This document shows positions 28,631-37,866 of a stretch of DNA of 64,000 nt, in pieces. Below the pieces are notes generated by a model, which did not search any database, was not told the origin of the DNA, and saw nothing but the letters and a program-made list of their open reading frames with translations. Source of the stretch: Flavisphingopyxis soli (GTDB taxonomy: Bacteria; Pseudomonadota; Alphaproteobacteria; Sphingomonadales; Sphingomonadaceae); contig NZ_VOPY01000002.1 in assembly GCF_007995095.1 (NCBI RefSeq), positions 1-64,000 on the forward strand. The letters are read 5' to 3'. The position numbers and the translations under genes were made by a program. Each line of letters starts with the position of its first letter. Within the stretch, counting starts at the first letter, position 1.

Positions 28631-29962
28631 ATGCGCATACCGATTTCACTCGTCACTCATGCGGCGATTGTCGCAATGGCCCTGGCGTCGCCGGCAATTG
28701 CCCAAGCGCAGGACCTGCGCGCCGATGTCGCACGCGACATGCCCTCGCTGATGGAGCTCTACCGCACGCTCCACAGCAATCCCGAGCTCAGCCGTCACGA
28801 GGTTAAATCGGCTGCGCGGATGGCAGAAGAGGCGCGCAAGCTCGGTTTCACGGTGACCGAAAAAGTCGGCGGAACGGGCGTCGTCGCGGTGATGGAAAAC
28901 GGCCCCGGTCCGGTGCTGATGATCCGCGCCGACATGGACGCGCTGCCGGTCAGCGAACAGACCGGACTGCCGTTCGCCTCGAAGGTCCGCGTGACGACCG
29001 AAGCGGGCGTCGAAACCGGCGTCATGCACGCTTGCGGACACGATACGCACATGGCCGCATGGGTCGGCACCGCGCGACGCATGGCGGCGATGAAGGACCA
29101 GTGGTCGGGAACGCTGATCATGATCGGCCAGCCCGCCGAAGAGGTCGGCGCGGGCGCGCAGGCGATGCTCGACGACGGCCTCTACACACGCTTTCCCAAG
29201 CCCGATTACGCGCTCGCCTTTCACGACGCGGCGCAGTTTCCGGCGGGCATGATCGGCTATACGCCGGGCTATGCCCTGGCCAATGTCGACAGCGTCGATA
29301 TCACGGTCAAGGGCGTCGGCGGCCACGGCGCCTATCCGCACACGACCAAGGACCCGATCGTCCTGGCGAGCAAGATCGTCATGGCGCTGCAGACCCTGGT
29401 ATCGCGCGAAGTCGATCCGCAATCGCCCGCCGTGGTCACGGTTGGCAGCTTCCATGCCGGGGCCAAGCACAACATCATCTCGGACGAGGCGAAGCTCCAG
29501 CTGACTGTGCGCAGCTACACCGACGAGGTTCGCGACCAGTTGCTGAGCGGCATTGCGCGGATCGCCAAGGGAGAGGCAATCGCCTCGGGCCTCGACGAGC
29601 CGCATATGCCGGTGGTGAGCGTTCGGCGCGATGAATACACGCCTTCGACCTACAACGTCCCGGCCTTTGCCGAACGCTTTGCCAAGCTTGCGACCGCGCG
29701 TTTCGGCGCTGATCGCGTGGTCCAGGCTCCGCCGGTGATGGGCGGCGAGGATTTCAGTCGCTTCTACCGCGCCGACAAGACCATCGAGAGCCTGATCTTC
29801 TGGGTCGGCGGCGCACCGGCGGCCGATATCGCTGCCGCGGCCAAGGGTGAGAAGACGCTGCCGTCGCTGCATTCGCCGTTCTGGGCGCCCGATGCAGCCG
29901 CGGTGATCGCCACCGCGACCGAAGCGCTGACCGCCACCGCGCTCGACGTGCTCAAGAAATAG
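28631..29962 (+). CDS. Exported M20 family amidohydrolase/peptidase
   Basis: A 443-residue M20D metallohydrolase with a signal peptide (cleavage near AQA-QD), so periplasmic. Metal ligands are seen in MHACGHDTHMAAW near residue 136 (Cys and His), IGQPAEEVGAGAQAML near residue 165 (Glu), the His of ALAFHDAAQF, and the late His in LPSLHSPFW. The dimerisation domain is present (VKGVGGHGAYPHTTKDP). The family cleaves acyl groups from amino acids such as N-acyl or indoleacetyl conjugates, or dipeptides; the substrate here is not defined. It starts 61 bases after the DUF4893 gene. Confidence 0.88.
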   Translation: MRIPISLVTHAAIVAMALASPAIAQAQDLRADVARDMPSLMELYRTLHSNPELSRHEVKSAARMAEEARKLGFTVTEKVGGTGVVAVMENGPGPVLMIRADMDALPVSEQTGLPFASKVRVTTEAGVETGVMHACGHDTHMAAWVGTARRMAAMKDQWSGTLIMIGQPAEEVGAGAQAMLDDGLYTRFPKPDYALAFHDAAQFPAGMIGYTPGYALANVDSVDITVKGVGGHGAYPHTTKDPIVLASKIVMALQTLVSREVDPQSPAVVTVGSFHAGAKHNIISDEAKLQLTVRSYTDEVRDQLLSGIARIAKGEAIASGLDEPHMPVVSVRRDEYTPSTYNVPAFAERFAKLATARFGADRVVQAPPVMGGEDFSRFYRADKTIESLIFWVGGAPAADIAAAAKGEKTLPSLHSPFWAPDAAAVIATATEALTATALDVLKK

Positions 29963-30014
29963 CATCGCTGCCAATCGCCTGAATTCGTTGCGGAGACCAT
30001 CGAACATGCGTTCG

Positions 30015-30040
30015 GGAACCGATACGGCAGCGAAACCGTT
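30015..30040 (+). promoter_or_regulatory. EcfG-type general stress response promoter
   Basis: GGAAC at 30015-30019 and CGTT at 30037-30040 are separated by exactly 17 bases. This is a perfect match to the alphaproteobacterial EcfG sigma-factor consensus (GGAAC-N16-17-cGTT). The start codon of the small membrane protein lies 39 bases beyond the -10 element, a normal leader. It predicts induction of that gene by the PhyR-NepR-EcfG stress cascade. Confidence 0.7.
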
Positions 30041-30078
30041 ATCGCGCTTACGAACAATTATTTCGAGGGAGATGGAAA

Positions 30079-30396
30079 ATGGTCGATGAACGCGTAACCA
30101 CGACGGATGATGGCGTAACAACCGAGCGGGTCGTCGAACGAACCGACAGCCGGCCCGACACCGTTTATGTCGAAAAATCGGGCGGCGGTGGCGGCTTGCT
30201 CGTCGGTTTGCTGATCCTGATCGCGCTCGCGGTCGGCGCGTGGTTCCTGCTCGCCCAGAACAACAGCGAAGTTGCCAAGGACAATGCCGTAACCGAGGCC
30301 GCATCGAAGGTAGGCGATGCTGCCGACAATGTCGGGCAGGCTGCGCAAGATGCCGGTGCGGCTGTTCAGGATGCCGCCGACGGCGACGGCAACTAA
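30079..30396 (+). CDS. Small single-pass membrane protein with amphipathic Ala/Asp tail
   Basis: A 105-residue protein with no recognised family. Residues 1-33 are charged and Thr/Val-rich, a Gly-rich hinge (KSGGGGG) leads into one hydrophobic helix (residues about 39-59), and the C-terminal 40 residues are an Ala/Asp-rich amphipathic helix (KVGDAADNVGQAAQDAGAAV). The tail resembles LEA-like or apolipoprotein-like repeats found in stress proteins. A GGGAG element precedes the ATG and an EcfG-type promoter lies upstream. A clear intrinsic terminator follows, so this is a single-gene unit. A role in envelope stress is an inference from promoter and structure. Confidence 0.72.
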   Translation: MVDERVTTTDDGVTTERVVERTDSRPDTVYVEKSGGGGGLLVGLLILIALAVGAWFLLAQNNSEVAKDNAVTEAASKVGDAADNVGQAAQDAGAAVQDAADGDGN

Positions 30397-30458
30397 GCCA
30401 AAAATAACGGCTCTCCCGCTGTCTCTGCCGGCCACGCATCCGGCAGCGGTGGCGGGGC

Positions 30459-30491
30459 GGGCGCGGCTGCCAACCGGCGCCGCGCCCTTTT
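30459..30491 (+). terminator. Intrinsic terminator
   Basis: GGGCGCGGC and GCCGCGCCC form a perfect 9-base stem, with a nested GCC/GGC pair in the loop, followed by TTTT. It closes the small stress-type gene and insulates it from the PEP-CTERM cluster downstream. Confidence 0.8.
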
Positions 30492-30520
30492 GCCGAGAGG
30501 CGCGCGAAACGGTTGCCCTT

Positions 30521-30554
30521 GCGGTAACTGTAAAATTAACCGACACTTTACCGC
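30521..30554. repeat. Dyad upstream of the PEP-CTERM glycosyltransferase
   Basis: GCGGTAA and TTACCGC form perfect 7-base arms around an AT-rich 20-base centre, 62 bases before the start of the glycosyltransferase gene. The spacing is too wide for a simple hairpin and suggests two half-sites of a regulator, or chance. Confidence 0.25.
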
Positions 30555-30616
30555 TGGGTGATACGTCATCCTTCAGGGCCGGATAAATCGGCTCGCAGGG
30601 GATCGTTCGATCGACC

Positions 30617-32005
30617 ATGTTGCGGGTTTTCAAACATTACATTCCTTATGCGGTGCTCGGCTTGGGTCTGGTCGACCTCTTTGCGTTGTTGCTCGCGGGC
30701 GAAATCGGTTGGCAGTTGCGCGCTTTCCAGATCGCGATGGATCCTGGCCATCCCGGCGGGCGGCTGGTGCCGCTGGTCAGCTTCGCCCTCAGCATCTGGC
30801 TGGCGATGGTCGCTGTCGGAGCCTATTCAAGCGAGGCGTTGCTGTCGGTTCGTATCGCCATCACGCGGTTGCTCGCGGCGATCTCGCTTGGCGTGATCTT
30901 CCTGTCGCTGATGAATTTTCTTGCGCCCGGCGCGACGCTGTGGCGGTCGAATTCGCTCTACGCGATGGTCGCGGCAATCATCATTGTGATTGGCCTGCGC
31001 CTGATTGTCAGTCGGGCGATCGACACGCGCAATTTCCGGCGACGTATTGTTGTACTCGGCGCGGGGCGCCGCGCCGAACGGATCCGCCAGCTGGCGCTGC
31101 GACCGGGCTGCGGCTTCACCATCGTCGGCCTGATTGCGATGGCCGAGGGGCCGTACGTCGTCGCAGATGCGACGCCGCGCAGCGGGATCGCCAACCTGGC
31201 GCGCTATGTCGTCGAACGCGACGCGACCGAGGTCGTGCTGGCGCTCGAGGAGCGGCGCAACGCCCTCCCGCTCGACGACCTGCTCAGGATCAAGACGACC
31301 GGCGTCCACGTCAACGACATATCGAGCTTTTTCGAACGCGAAACTGGGCGCGTCGATCTCGACAGCGTCAACCCGAGCTGGTTCATCTTTTCCGACGGTT
31401 TCACGGCCGGGCAGCGGCTTTCCAAGGTTTCCAAGCGCATTTTCGACATCGTCATGTCGCTCGCGCTGCTGGTCCTGGCTATTCCGTTGGTGGCGCTGTT
31501 CGGCCTTGCCGTGAAGCTCGGCAGCGCCGGGCCGATCTTCTATCGTCAGACGCGCGTCGGACTTTATGGCCAGACCTATGACATCATCAAGCTGCGCTCG
31601 ATGCGGCAGGACGCCGAAAGCGGCGGCAACGCCGTCTGGGCGAGCGAGGACGATCCACGCGTGACGACGATCGGTCGCTGGATGCGCAAGCTTCGGATCG
31701 ACGAATTGCCGCAGAGCTGGTGCATTCTCATGGGCGATATGAGCTTCGTCGGGCCGCGGCCCGAACGCCCCCAGTTCGTTGACGAGCTGCAGGCGCGGAT
31801 CCCCTTTTATGCCGAGCGTCACATGGTCAAACCGGGCCTGACCGGCTGGGCGCAGATCAACCTGCCTTATGGGGCGTCGATCGACGACAGTCGTGAAAAG
31901 CTCGAATATGATCTCTATTACGCAAAGAATTACACCCCCTTCCTCGACGTGCTGATCCTGTTGCAGACATTGCGTGTCGTGTTGTGGCCCGAGGGCGCGC
32001 GATGA
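30617..32005 (+). CDS. XrtA/PEP-CTERM system sugar transferase (TIGR03013 type)
   Basis: A 462-residue polyprenyl-phosphate sugar-1-phosphate transferase. About four N-terminal helices (residues about 12-130) are followed by a cytoplasmic nucleotide-binding region (RIVVLGAGRRAERIRQLAL). The bacterial sugar transferase domain follows, with another helix near residue 280 and the signatures ELPQSWCILMGDMSFVGPRP and MVKPGLTGWAQINLPYG. It starts an exopolysaccharide repeat on the lipid carrier. The precise subtype follows from its neighbours prsK, prsR and prsT, with prsK overlapping by ATGA. The exosortase gene itself is not in this window. Confidence 0.9.
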   Translation: MLRVFKHYIPYAVLGLGLVDLFALLLAGEIGWQLRAFQIAMDPGHPGGRLVPLVSFALSIWLAMVAVGAYSSEALLSVRIAITRLLAAISLGVIFLSLMNFLAPGATLWRSNSLYAMVAAIIIVIGLRLIVSRAIDTRNFRRRIVVLGAGRRAERIRQLALRPGCGFTIVGLIAMAEGPYVVADATPRSGIANLARYVVERDATEVVLALEERRNALPLDDLLRIKTTGVHVNDISSFFERETGRVDLDSVNPSWFIFSDGFTAGQRLSKVSKRIFDIVMSLALLVLAIPLVALFGLAVKLGSAGPIFYRQTRVGLYGQTYDIIKLRSMRQDAESGGNAVWASEDDPRVTTIGRWMRKLRIDELPQSWCILMGDMSFVGPRPERPQFVDELQARIPFYAERHMVKPGLTGWAQINLPYGASIDDSREKLEYDLYYAKNYTPFLDVLILLQTLRVVLWPEGAR

Positions 32006-34116
32006 TCGCGGCGATGCAACCGGGCTGGGACGCGATGTCGTTGATCGCCACGCTGGCAGGCGCGCTGTTCGTGGCTTTGGCGGTGTGGTCAGTACGCGGC
32101 GGCACCGAAAGCCTGAAACGGCGCCTGGTGCTCGGCGCGGCGCTGCTAGCCTCGGGTCTGTGGGCGGGATTTGCGGGGGTTTTTCCAGCCGCCTCAGCGG
32201 CCTCGGCGATCCTCGAGACGCTACGCAACGCCAGCTGGCTCGGCTATATGTGGGTTGTCTCGGCGGAGTTGGGCAGGCAAAATTTTCCGCGCGCCGTGCG
32301 GCTAATCTACAAGATCGTCGCGATCCTGATCGCCAGCCTGGCGCTGATTCAGCTGTGCGACCTGGCGGGCCTCATCACGACGGCGCGCGCGCCGCTTGTC
32401 CAGTCGCTCTACGTCAATCTCAACCTGATCGTCGCGGCCGGCCTGCTCGTCCTCGTCCACAATCTCTACGGCATCCTTTCGCCCGCCGCACGCCATGGCC
32501 TGGGTTCGGCGCTCGCCGCGCTGACCGCGTTGTGGGCCTACGACCTCAACATTTTTGCGATCGACATCGTGTCGGGAACGCGGGCCGACGAGCTGATCGC
32601 GCTGCGACCTGCGCTCAGTATCCTGCTGATCCCGCTGCTCGTGCTGGCGCGCCGCCAGGGGGAGGGGATCCGCCTGACGGTATCGCGCCGCATCGCGTTC
32701 CAGTCGCTCTCGTTGGTGGCGATCGGCATGTACCTCGCTGCTATGACGTTGACCGCGAATGTCATGCGCTCGCTGGGCGGCGATTACGGGCGCCTCGCGC
32801 AGCAAATGGTGTTGATGGGTGCGCTGGCGGCGTTGCTGCTGCTCGTCGCGTCGCCCGGATTTCGCGCCTGGCTACGCGTCAAGATCAGCAAGCATTTCTT
32901 TCGCCATCGCTACGACTATCGCAGCGAATGGATGCGGTTTACCGAAACCGTCGGCCATCCTGCGGCGACCAACGGTTCGCTCGAATCGCGCGTCGTCAAG
33001 GCGCTGGCTGATATTACCGGCTCGCCGGGCGGCGCGCTGATGCTCCCCGACGCCAATCTGACGCTCGGCCTCGAACAGACCTGGCACTGGGACGATTTTT
33101 CCGACGCACACCACATCGTTCCCGCCGCGATCGCCGAGTATCTGCAAGCCTCCGAACGCGTGATCGAATTCGACGTCGTGCGGCAAAACCCGGCCAACGA
33201 AGACGTCGCATTGCCCGGATGGATGCTGGCCCGGCCAGCGATCTGGGTCGCGGTGCCGCTTGTCCATTTCGGCCGCCTCGTCGGCCTCGTCGTGCTCGCC
33301 CGGCCTGCGCATGCCCGGCGGCTCGACTGGGAGGATTTCGACCTGTTGAAAACGGTCGGCGGGCAGGTCGCGAGCTACCTCAGCGAGGCGGAAAGCCAAT
33401 ATGCCCTGTCCGAGGCGCGGCGGTTCGATGAATTCAATCGCCGCTTCGCCTTCATCATGCACGATATCAAGAATGCCGTCAGCCAGTTGAGCCTGCTTGC
33501 GCGCAATGTCGAACGCCACGCCGACAATCCGCAATTCCGCCAGGACATGGTCGAGACACTCAACATCTCGGCGGCGCGGCTCAACAAGCTGCTGGCACGC
33601 CTGTCGCAGCACCACAAGGGCAAGGAAACCCGGCCCGTCCGGCTATCGTTGCGTGCGGTGGTCGACGTCATCGTCGCCGACAAGCACGCGCTGCATCCGG
33701 TCCTTGTCGGACATGATTGCGCGATCGAGGCTTTTGCCGACCGCGATTGTGTCGAACAGATCCTCGGGCATCTCGTCCAGAACGCGATCGACGCGAGCGA
33801 CCCCGGCGTCCCGGTTCGAATTGCGATCCGGGAAATCGCTCAATCGGTTGCCATCGACGTGATCGACCATGGCTGCGGAATGAGTCCCGAATTCATTCGC
33901 GACGACCTGTTCAAGGCCTTTTCATCGACCAAACAGGGCGGTTTCGGCATCGGCGCTTTCGAGGCCCGCGCGCTTGCCCAGGCGATGAACGGCCGGATCG
34001 AAGTCCAAAGCCGACCGGGGCAGGGCAGCCGCTTCACCCTGTGGCTGCCCAAAGCCGACGCCGCGGCGGCCGGCGAAATCGCACCCAAACAAGACAATGA
34101 CAGGACCGCCGCATGA
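32002..34116 (+). CDS. prsK: XrtA/PEP-CTERM system histidine kinase PrsK
   Basis: A 704-residue membrane histidine kinase. Residues about 10-290 hold roughly eight transmembrane helices. A GAF-like region spans about 310-470, then comes the dimerisation/H-box RFAFIMHDIKNAVSQLSLLA with the phosphorylatable His. The ATPase domain shows an N-box VQNAIDASD, VIDHGCGMS and a GGFGIGAFEARALAQAMNGR lid. The ATG at 32002 overlaps the upstream stop (ATGA); an earlier in-frame start is less likely. It is cognate to PrsR, encoded next with another ATGA overlap. PrsK/PrsR control exopolysaccharide and PEP-CTERM protein genes in other bacteria. Confidence 0.92.
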   Translation: MIAAMQPGWDAMSLIATLAGALFVALAVWSVRGGTESLKRRLVLGAALLASGLWAGFAGVFPAASAASAILETLRNASWLGYMWVVSAELGRQNFPRAVRLIYKIVAILIASLALIQLCDLAGLITTARAPLVQSLYVNLNLIVAAGLLVLVHNLYGILSPAARHGLGSALAALTALWAYDLNIFAIDIVSGTRADELIALRPALSILLIPLLVLARRQGEGIRLTVSRRIAFQSLSLVAIGMYLAAMTLTANVMRSLGGDYGRLAQQMVLMGALAALLLLVASPGFRAWLRVKISKHFFRHRYDYRSEWMRFTETVGHPAATNGSLESRVVKALADITGSPGGALMLPDANLTLGLEQTWHWDDFSDAHHIVPAAIAEYLQASERVIEFDVVRQNPANEDVALPGWMLARPAIWVAVPLVHFGRLVGLVVLARPAHARRLDWEDFDLLKTVGGQVASYLSEAESQYALSEARRFDEFNRRFAFIMHDIKNAVSQLSLLARNVERHADNPQFRQDMVETLNISAARLNKLLARLSQHHKGKETRPVRLSLRAVVDVIVADKHALHPVLVGHDCAIEAFADRDCVEQILGHLVQNAIDASDPGVPVRIAIREIAQSVAIDVIDHGCGMSPEFIRDDLFKAFSSTKQGGFGIGAFEARALAQAMNGRIEVQSRPGQGSRFTLWLPKADAAAAGEIAPKQDNDRTAA

Positions 34117-35492
34117 ATGCGCCCGCCGACATCCATGGCCCTCGCAAATTGCTCGTGATCGAGGACGATCCCGGCCTGCAGAAGCAGCTGCGCTGGGCCT
34201 ATGACGATTGCGAAGTGCTGATTGCTGGCACGCGCGCCGAGGCGATCGAGCAATTGCGCGCGCACGAACCCGATATCGTCACGCTCGACCTCGGCCTGCC
34301 GCCCGATCCCGACGGGACGAGCGAAGGCTTCGCCGTCCTCGCCGAACTGCTCGCGCTCAAGCCCGACCTCAAGGTCATTGTCGCCTCGGGCCATGCCGCA
34401 CGCGAAAGTGCGCTCAAGGCGATCGCCCAGGGCGCCTATGATTTCTATTCGAAGCCGATCGACATCGACGAGCTCGGCCTGATCGTCCGGCGCGCGTTTC
34501 ACGTTACCGAGCTCGAGCGCGAGAACCGGCGCCTTGTCGACCTCGCCGTCGCCGAACCGGGCATGGCAAAGATCCTGACCGGCGCGCCAGAAATGCACAA
34601 GGTCATGCGGACGGTCGAGCGCGTCGCGACGACCGATGCTTCGGTCCTGCTGCTCGGCGCGAGCGGCACGGGCAAGGAGTTGCTCGCCCATGGACTGCAC
34701 GATGCCAGCGCACGCAAGGACGGTACATTCGTCGCGATCAATTGCGCCGCGATCCCCGAGAACCTGCTCGAAAGCGAGCTGTTCGGCCACGAAAAGGGAG
34801 CCTTTACCGGCGCGGTCAAGACGACGCCGGGCAAGATCGAGATGGCGCACAAGGGGACGCTGTTCCTCGACGAGGTCGGCGACATCCCGCTCAGCCTGCA
34901 GGTCAAGCTGCTCCGCTTCCTCCAGGAACGCGTCATCGAGCGCGTCGGGGGGCGCAAGCCGATCGCGGTCGATACGCGGATCGTCTGCGCGACGCACCGC
35001 GATCTCGACGCGATGATCGCCGCCGAAAGCTTTCGCGAAGATCTCTATTACCGGCTCGCCGAGATCGTCGTGAAAATCCCGGCGCTGGCCGATCGTCCGG
35101 GCGATGCCGCCCTGCTCGCTCGAGCCTTCGTCCGCCGCATGGCGCCCGAGGTCAACTCGGCGGTCAAGGGCCTGTCCCCCGGGGCCCTTGCCGCGATCGA
35201 CGCCTGGCGCTGGCCGGGGAATGTCCGCGAGCTCGAAAACCGGATCAAGCGCGCGGTGATCATGGCTGACGGCAAATACGTCTCGGCCGAGGACCTCGAC
35301 CTGCCCGACAGCGATGCGCCTGGCGAGGTCGACGTCATAAACCTCAAGGCCGCGCGCGAGGTCGCCGACCGCAAGATGATCCGCCGCGCGCTCGCCCGTG
35401 CCGACGGCAATATCTCGGCCTCGGCCAAGATCCTCGGGATCAGCCGCCCGACGCTCTACGACCTGCTCAAACAATACGACATGCAGGACTGA
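34113..35492 (+). CDS. prsR: XrtA/PEP-CTERM response regulator PrsR (sigma-54 activator)
   Basis: A 459-residue NtrC-type regulator. The receiver domain (residues about 8-125) has acidic residues in LLVIEDDPG, the phospho-acceptor Asp in IVTLDLGLPP and Lys in FYSKPID. The AAA+ domain keeps Walker A LLLGASGTGKELLA, the sigma-54 contact loop GAFTGA (HEKGAFTGAVKTT) and Walker B TLFLDEVGD. The C-terminal Fis-type helix-turn-helix reads ASAKILGISRPTLYDLLKQY. All catalytic motifs are intact, unlike the second regulator of this type in the window (52043-53470). It should activate sigma-54 promoters; none with a clear -24/-12 was found upstream of this cluster. Confidence 0.94.
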   Translation: MNAPADIHGPRKLLVIEDDPGLQKQLRWAYDDCEVLIAGTRAEAIEQLRAHEPDIVTLDLGLPPDPDGTSEGFAVLAELLALKPDLKVIVASGHAARESALKAIAQGAYDFYSKPIDIDELGLIVRRAFHVTELERENRRLVDLAVAEPGMAKILTGAPEMHKVMRTVERVATTDASVLLLGASGTGKELLAHGLHDASARKDGTFVAINCAAIPENLLESELFGHEKGAFTGAVKTTPGKIEMAHKGTLFLDEVGDIPLSLQVKLLRFLQERVIERVGGRKPIAVDTRIVCATHRDLDAMIAAESFREDLYYRLAEIVVKIPALADRPGDAALLARAFVRRMAPEVNSAVKGLSPGALAAIDAWRWPGNVRELENRIKRAVIMADGKYVSAEDLDLPDSDAPGEVDVINLKAAREVADRKMIRRALARADGNISASAKILGISRPTLYDLLKQYDMQD

Positions 35493-35493
35493 G

Positions 35494-37419
35494 ATGACCT
35501 TCGGTCGATCTCTGCTTTGCTGCGCCCTGATGCTCGCGCTCGCCGTGTCGGTTGGGCCGACAGAGGCAGGCGCAGGGCCCGATGCGCCGAGCGCCGAAGC
35601 GCGCGCGGCGGTCAATCGCGCTTTGGGTTACGAGCGCAGTCGCGACTATCGCGCGGCCCGCGTCGAGGCGCTCAACGCGGTCCGCGCCGATCCTGCCTGG
35701 TCACCTGCGCACATCGTCCAGGCGCGCGTCGCCATCGCGCTCGGTGATGCCATCGCCGCGAGCGAAGCGATCGATGCCGCGCGCGAATCGGGTGCCGATC
35801 CTGCCAGCCTGCGCACGCTGTCGGCGCACGCCGCAATCCTGCGCGGCGAACCGCAGGAAGCGCTCGATATCCTTTCCGACGGCCCTGGTCCGGGGCAGGC
35901 CTATGCCGCGCGGCTCCGTGCCATCGCCTATCGCGCGCTCGGCGATACCGACAGCGCAGGTGCCGCGCTCGACGCGGCGGTGGCCATCGATCCGCGCGAC
36001 GCTGCTACCTGGACCGAGATAAGCCGCTTTCGCCTGAGCAATGCCGACGCCCTTGGCGCAGCCGAGGCGATCGATCGCGCGATCGCGCTCGATCCGCGCG
36101 ACATCGATGCGGCGCGGATCAAGGCGGTGCTGGTGCGCGACCGCTATGGCCTGATCGCCAGCCTGCCGTGGTTCGAGGCGGCGCTGGCAATTGCGCCGTC
36201 GGATATCGATGCGCTGGTCGAATATGGCGCCACACTGGGCGATGCGGGGCGCTACACCGACATGCTCGTCGTGCTGCGCCGCGCCAATGCGCTTGCCCCA
36301 CGCGATCCGCGTCCGCTGTTCCTCCAGGCAGTGCTTGCGGCGCGGGCAGGGAACTATACGCTCGCGCGCAGCCTGCTCGAGAAGACCGGCGGGCAGCTCG
36401 ACGGTCAGCCATCGTATATGCTCGTGCGCGGGCTCGTCGAAAACAGCCTCGGCGCGCACAGCACGGCGTCGAACTGGGCAACACGCCTGCTTAGCCGCCA
36501 GCCGGGCAACGAGGCGGCGCGCCGCCTGCTCATCGATGCCAGCCTCGCGGCAGGATCGAGTGCGACCGCGTGGAGCGCCGCGGCGCCGCTCGTCCGCGGG
36601 CGGATCGCCGACAGCTGGGACCTGCTCGGCGCAGCGCAGGCCTATGCCGCCAGCGGCCAGGCCGGTCAGCCGGTCGACCTGATCGACCAGGCGGCGGTCT
36701 TTCCCGGAGTGACCGGCGCGATTGCCTTGGGCGAACGCGCGGCTGACGACACGCGTGGAGGCGATGCGGCGACGGCCCTTCCGGCAATTCGCCGCGCGCT
36801 CCAAGAGGGCAATACCGCCGGCGCCGATGTGGCCGCCTTTGCGCTGGCGCGTGCTGCGCCGGGCGTCCCCGATGCACGGATCATCCAGGGTGACGTTGCA
36901 ATGGCAGCGGGACGAACGGGCGAGGCCGCGACACATTATCGCGAGGCACTGTCGATCCGCGTCGACGAGGCGGCGACGCTGCGGCTGGTCGATGCGCTGA
37001 TGCGCAGCGGCAAGCGCGATGCGGCGATCGATGCGCTGACCGGCTTTCTCAGCACGACGCCACGCGCGATCGACGCCAACCGGGTCGCGGCGTCCTTCTA
37101 TCTGGATGCGCGCGACTGGGATCATGGCATCGCCACGCTCGAGGCGCTGCGCGCACGGCTGGGCGGTCGCGATGCCGTCATCCTGTCGCAGCTTGGCCGC
37201 GCCTATCTCGGCAAGGGCCAGGCATCGCGCGCGCGCGATCTGCTTCGTGCGGCATACGAACTGCAACCCGGCAATGCGGGGGTCGCGAGCCTGTTCAGCC
37301 TCGCTTTGTCGCGGAGTGGCGGGAGCAGAAAGGCGGCGCGCGATCTGGCGATCAAGGCAGTTGCGATCGAGTCGGGCAATGCGACCTATCGCGATCGGCT
37401 CAAAGCTTTCGAACGCTGA
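35494..37419 (+). CDS. prsT: XrtA/PEP-CTERM system TPR-repeat protein PrsT
   Basis: A 641-residue exported tetratricopeptide protein. A signal peptide (hydrophobic residues 6-20, cleavage near AGA-GP) precedes more than ten TPR-like helix pairs, visible as repeated A-L-x-P-R-D and Ala-rich helices (ALDAAVAIDPRDAATW, then AIDRAIALDPRDIDAARI). PrsT proteins are probably periplasmic scaffolds for exopolysaccharide export; some carry a lipobox, and this one does not. It begins one base after the prsR stop, in the same operon. The start ATG at 35494 is clear; longer versions read into prsR. Confidence 0.88.
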   Translation: MTFGRSLLCCALMLALAVSVGPTEAGAGPDAPSAEARAAVNRALGYERSRDYRAARVEALNAVRADPAWSPAHIVQARVAIALGDAIAASEAIDAARESGADPASLRTLSAHAAILRGEPQEALDILSDGPGPGQAYAARLRAIAYRALGDTDSAGAALDAAVAIDPRDAATWTEISRFRLSNADALGAAEAIDRAIALDPRDIDAARIKAVLVRDRYGLIASLPWFEAALAIAPSDIDALVEYGATLGDAGRYTDMLVVLRRANALAPRDPRPLFLQAVLAARAGNYTLARSLLEKTGGQLDGQPSYMLVRGLVENSLGAHSTASNWATRLLSRQPGNEAARRLLIDASLAAGSSATAWSAAAPLVRGRIADSWDLLGAAQAYAASGQAGQPVDLIDQAAVFPGVTGAIALGERAADDTRGGDAATALPAIRRALQEGNTAGADVAAFALARAAPGVPDARIIQGDVAMAAGRTGEAATHYREALSIRVDEAATLRLVDALMRSGKRDAAIDALTGFLSTTPRAIDANRVAASFYLDARDWDHGIATLEALRARLGGRDAVILSQLGRAYLGKGQASRARDLLRAAYELQPGNAGVASLFSLALSRSGGSRKAARDLAIKAVAIESGNATYRDRLKAFER

Positions 37420-37455
37420 TTGTATCGAGAGTCTGCGCGTGCCGCGCGGGTCGGC

Positions 37456-37800
37456 TCAGGCGTCGCTGCGCGCGACGTCCTCTACCGCGATCCCGATGCG
37501 TTCCATGTGGCGCGCGATGGGCGGCCAGATATTGTCGAGGAAATCGCGCCGCATCATCGCCCGCAGCTTCGCCTGAGCGCCATCGGCGACGAACATGCCG
37601 ACGCCGCGCTTGACCACGACCAGCCCGTCATCCTGAAAGGTTTGATAGGCCTTGGCGACGGTCAGCGGGTTGGCGCCTTCCTCGGCGGCGAGCGCGCGAA
37701 CCGACGGCAACATCTCGCCGTCGGCATAGGTGCCGTCGAGGATCGTCGCCGCGATGGTGTCGCGCAGCTTGAGGTATACGGGCTTGTTGGGATCGATCAT
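37456..37800 (-). CDS. GntR-family regulator, YtrA-like
   Basis: A 114-residue short GntR protein. The winged helix spans residues about 8-72 (KLRDTIAATILDGTYADGEM, then SVRALAAEEGANPLTVAKAY and VVVKRGVGMFV). Only about 40 residues follow, a short helical dimerisation tail as in the YtrA subfamily, which usually governs ABC transporter operons. No transporter lies next to it; its neighbours are a nitroreductase on the same strand and the tail of prsT. The target is unknown. Confidence 0.85.
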   Translation of the reverse strand: MIDPNKPVYLKLRDTIAATILDGTYADGEMLPSVRALAAEEGANPLTVAKAYQTFQDDGLVVVKRGVGMFVADGAQAKLRAMMRRDFLDNIWPPIARHMERIGIAVEDVARSDA

Positions 37801-37866
37801 CCCGCGTTATTGCCATAATACAGTGGGGCGGTCAAGCCGTGTCTCGCCGCCCTATCGCTGGTTTTG

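Noticed and set aside
37801-37830. AT-rich imperfect palindrome before the gntR gene, a possible YtrA-type operator
   Set aside because: Only four-base arms pair well (TTAT and ATAA); too weak to call.
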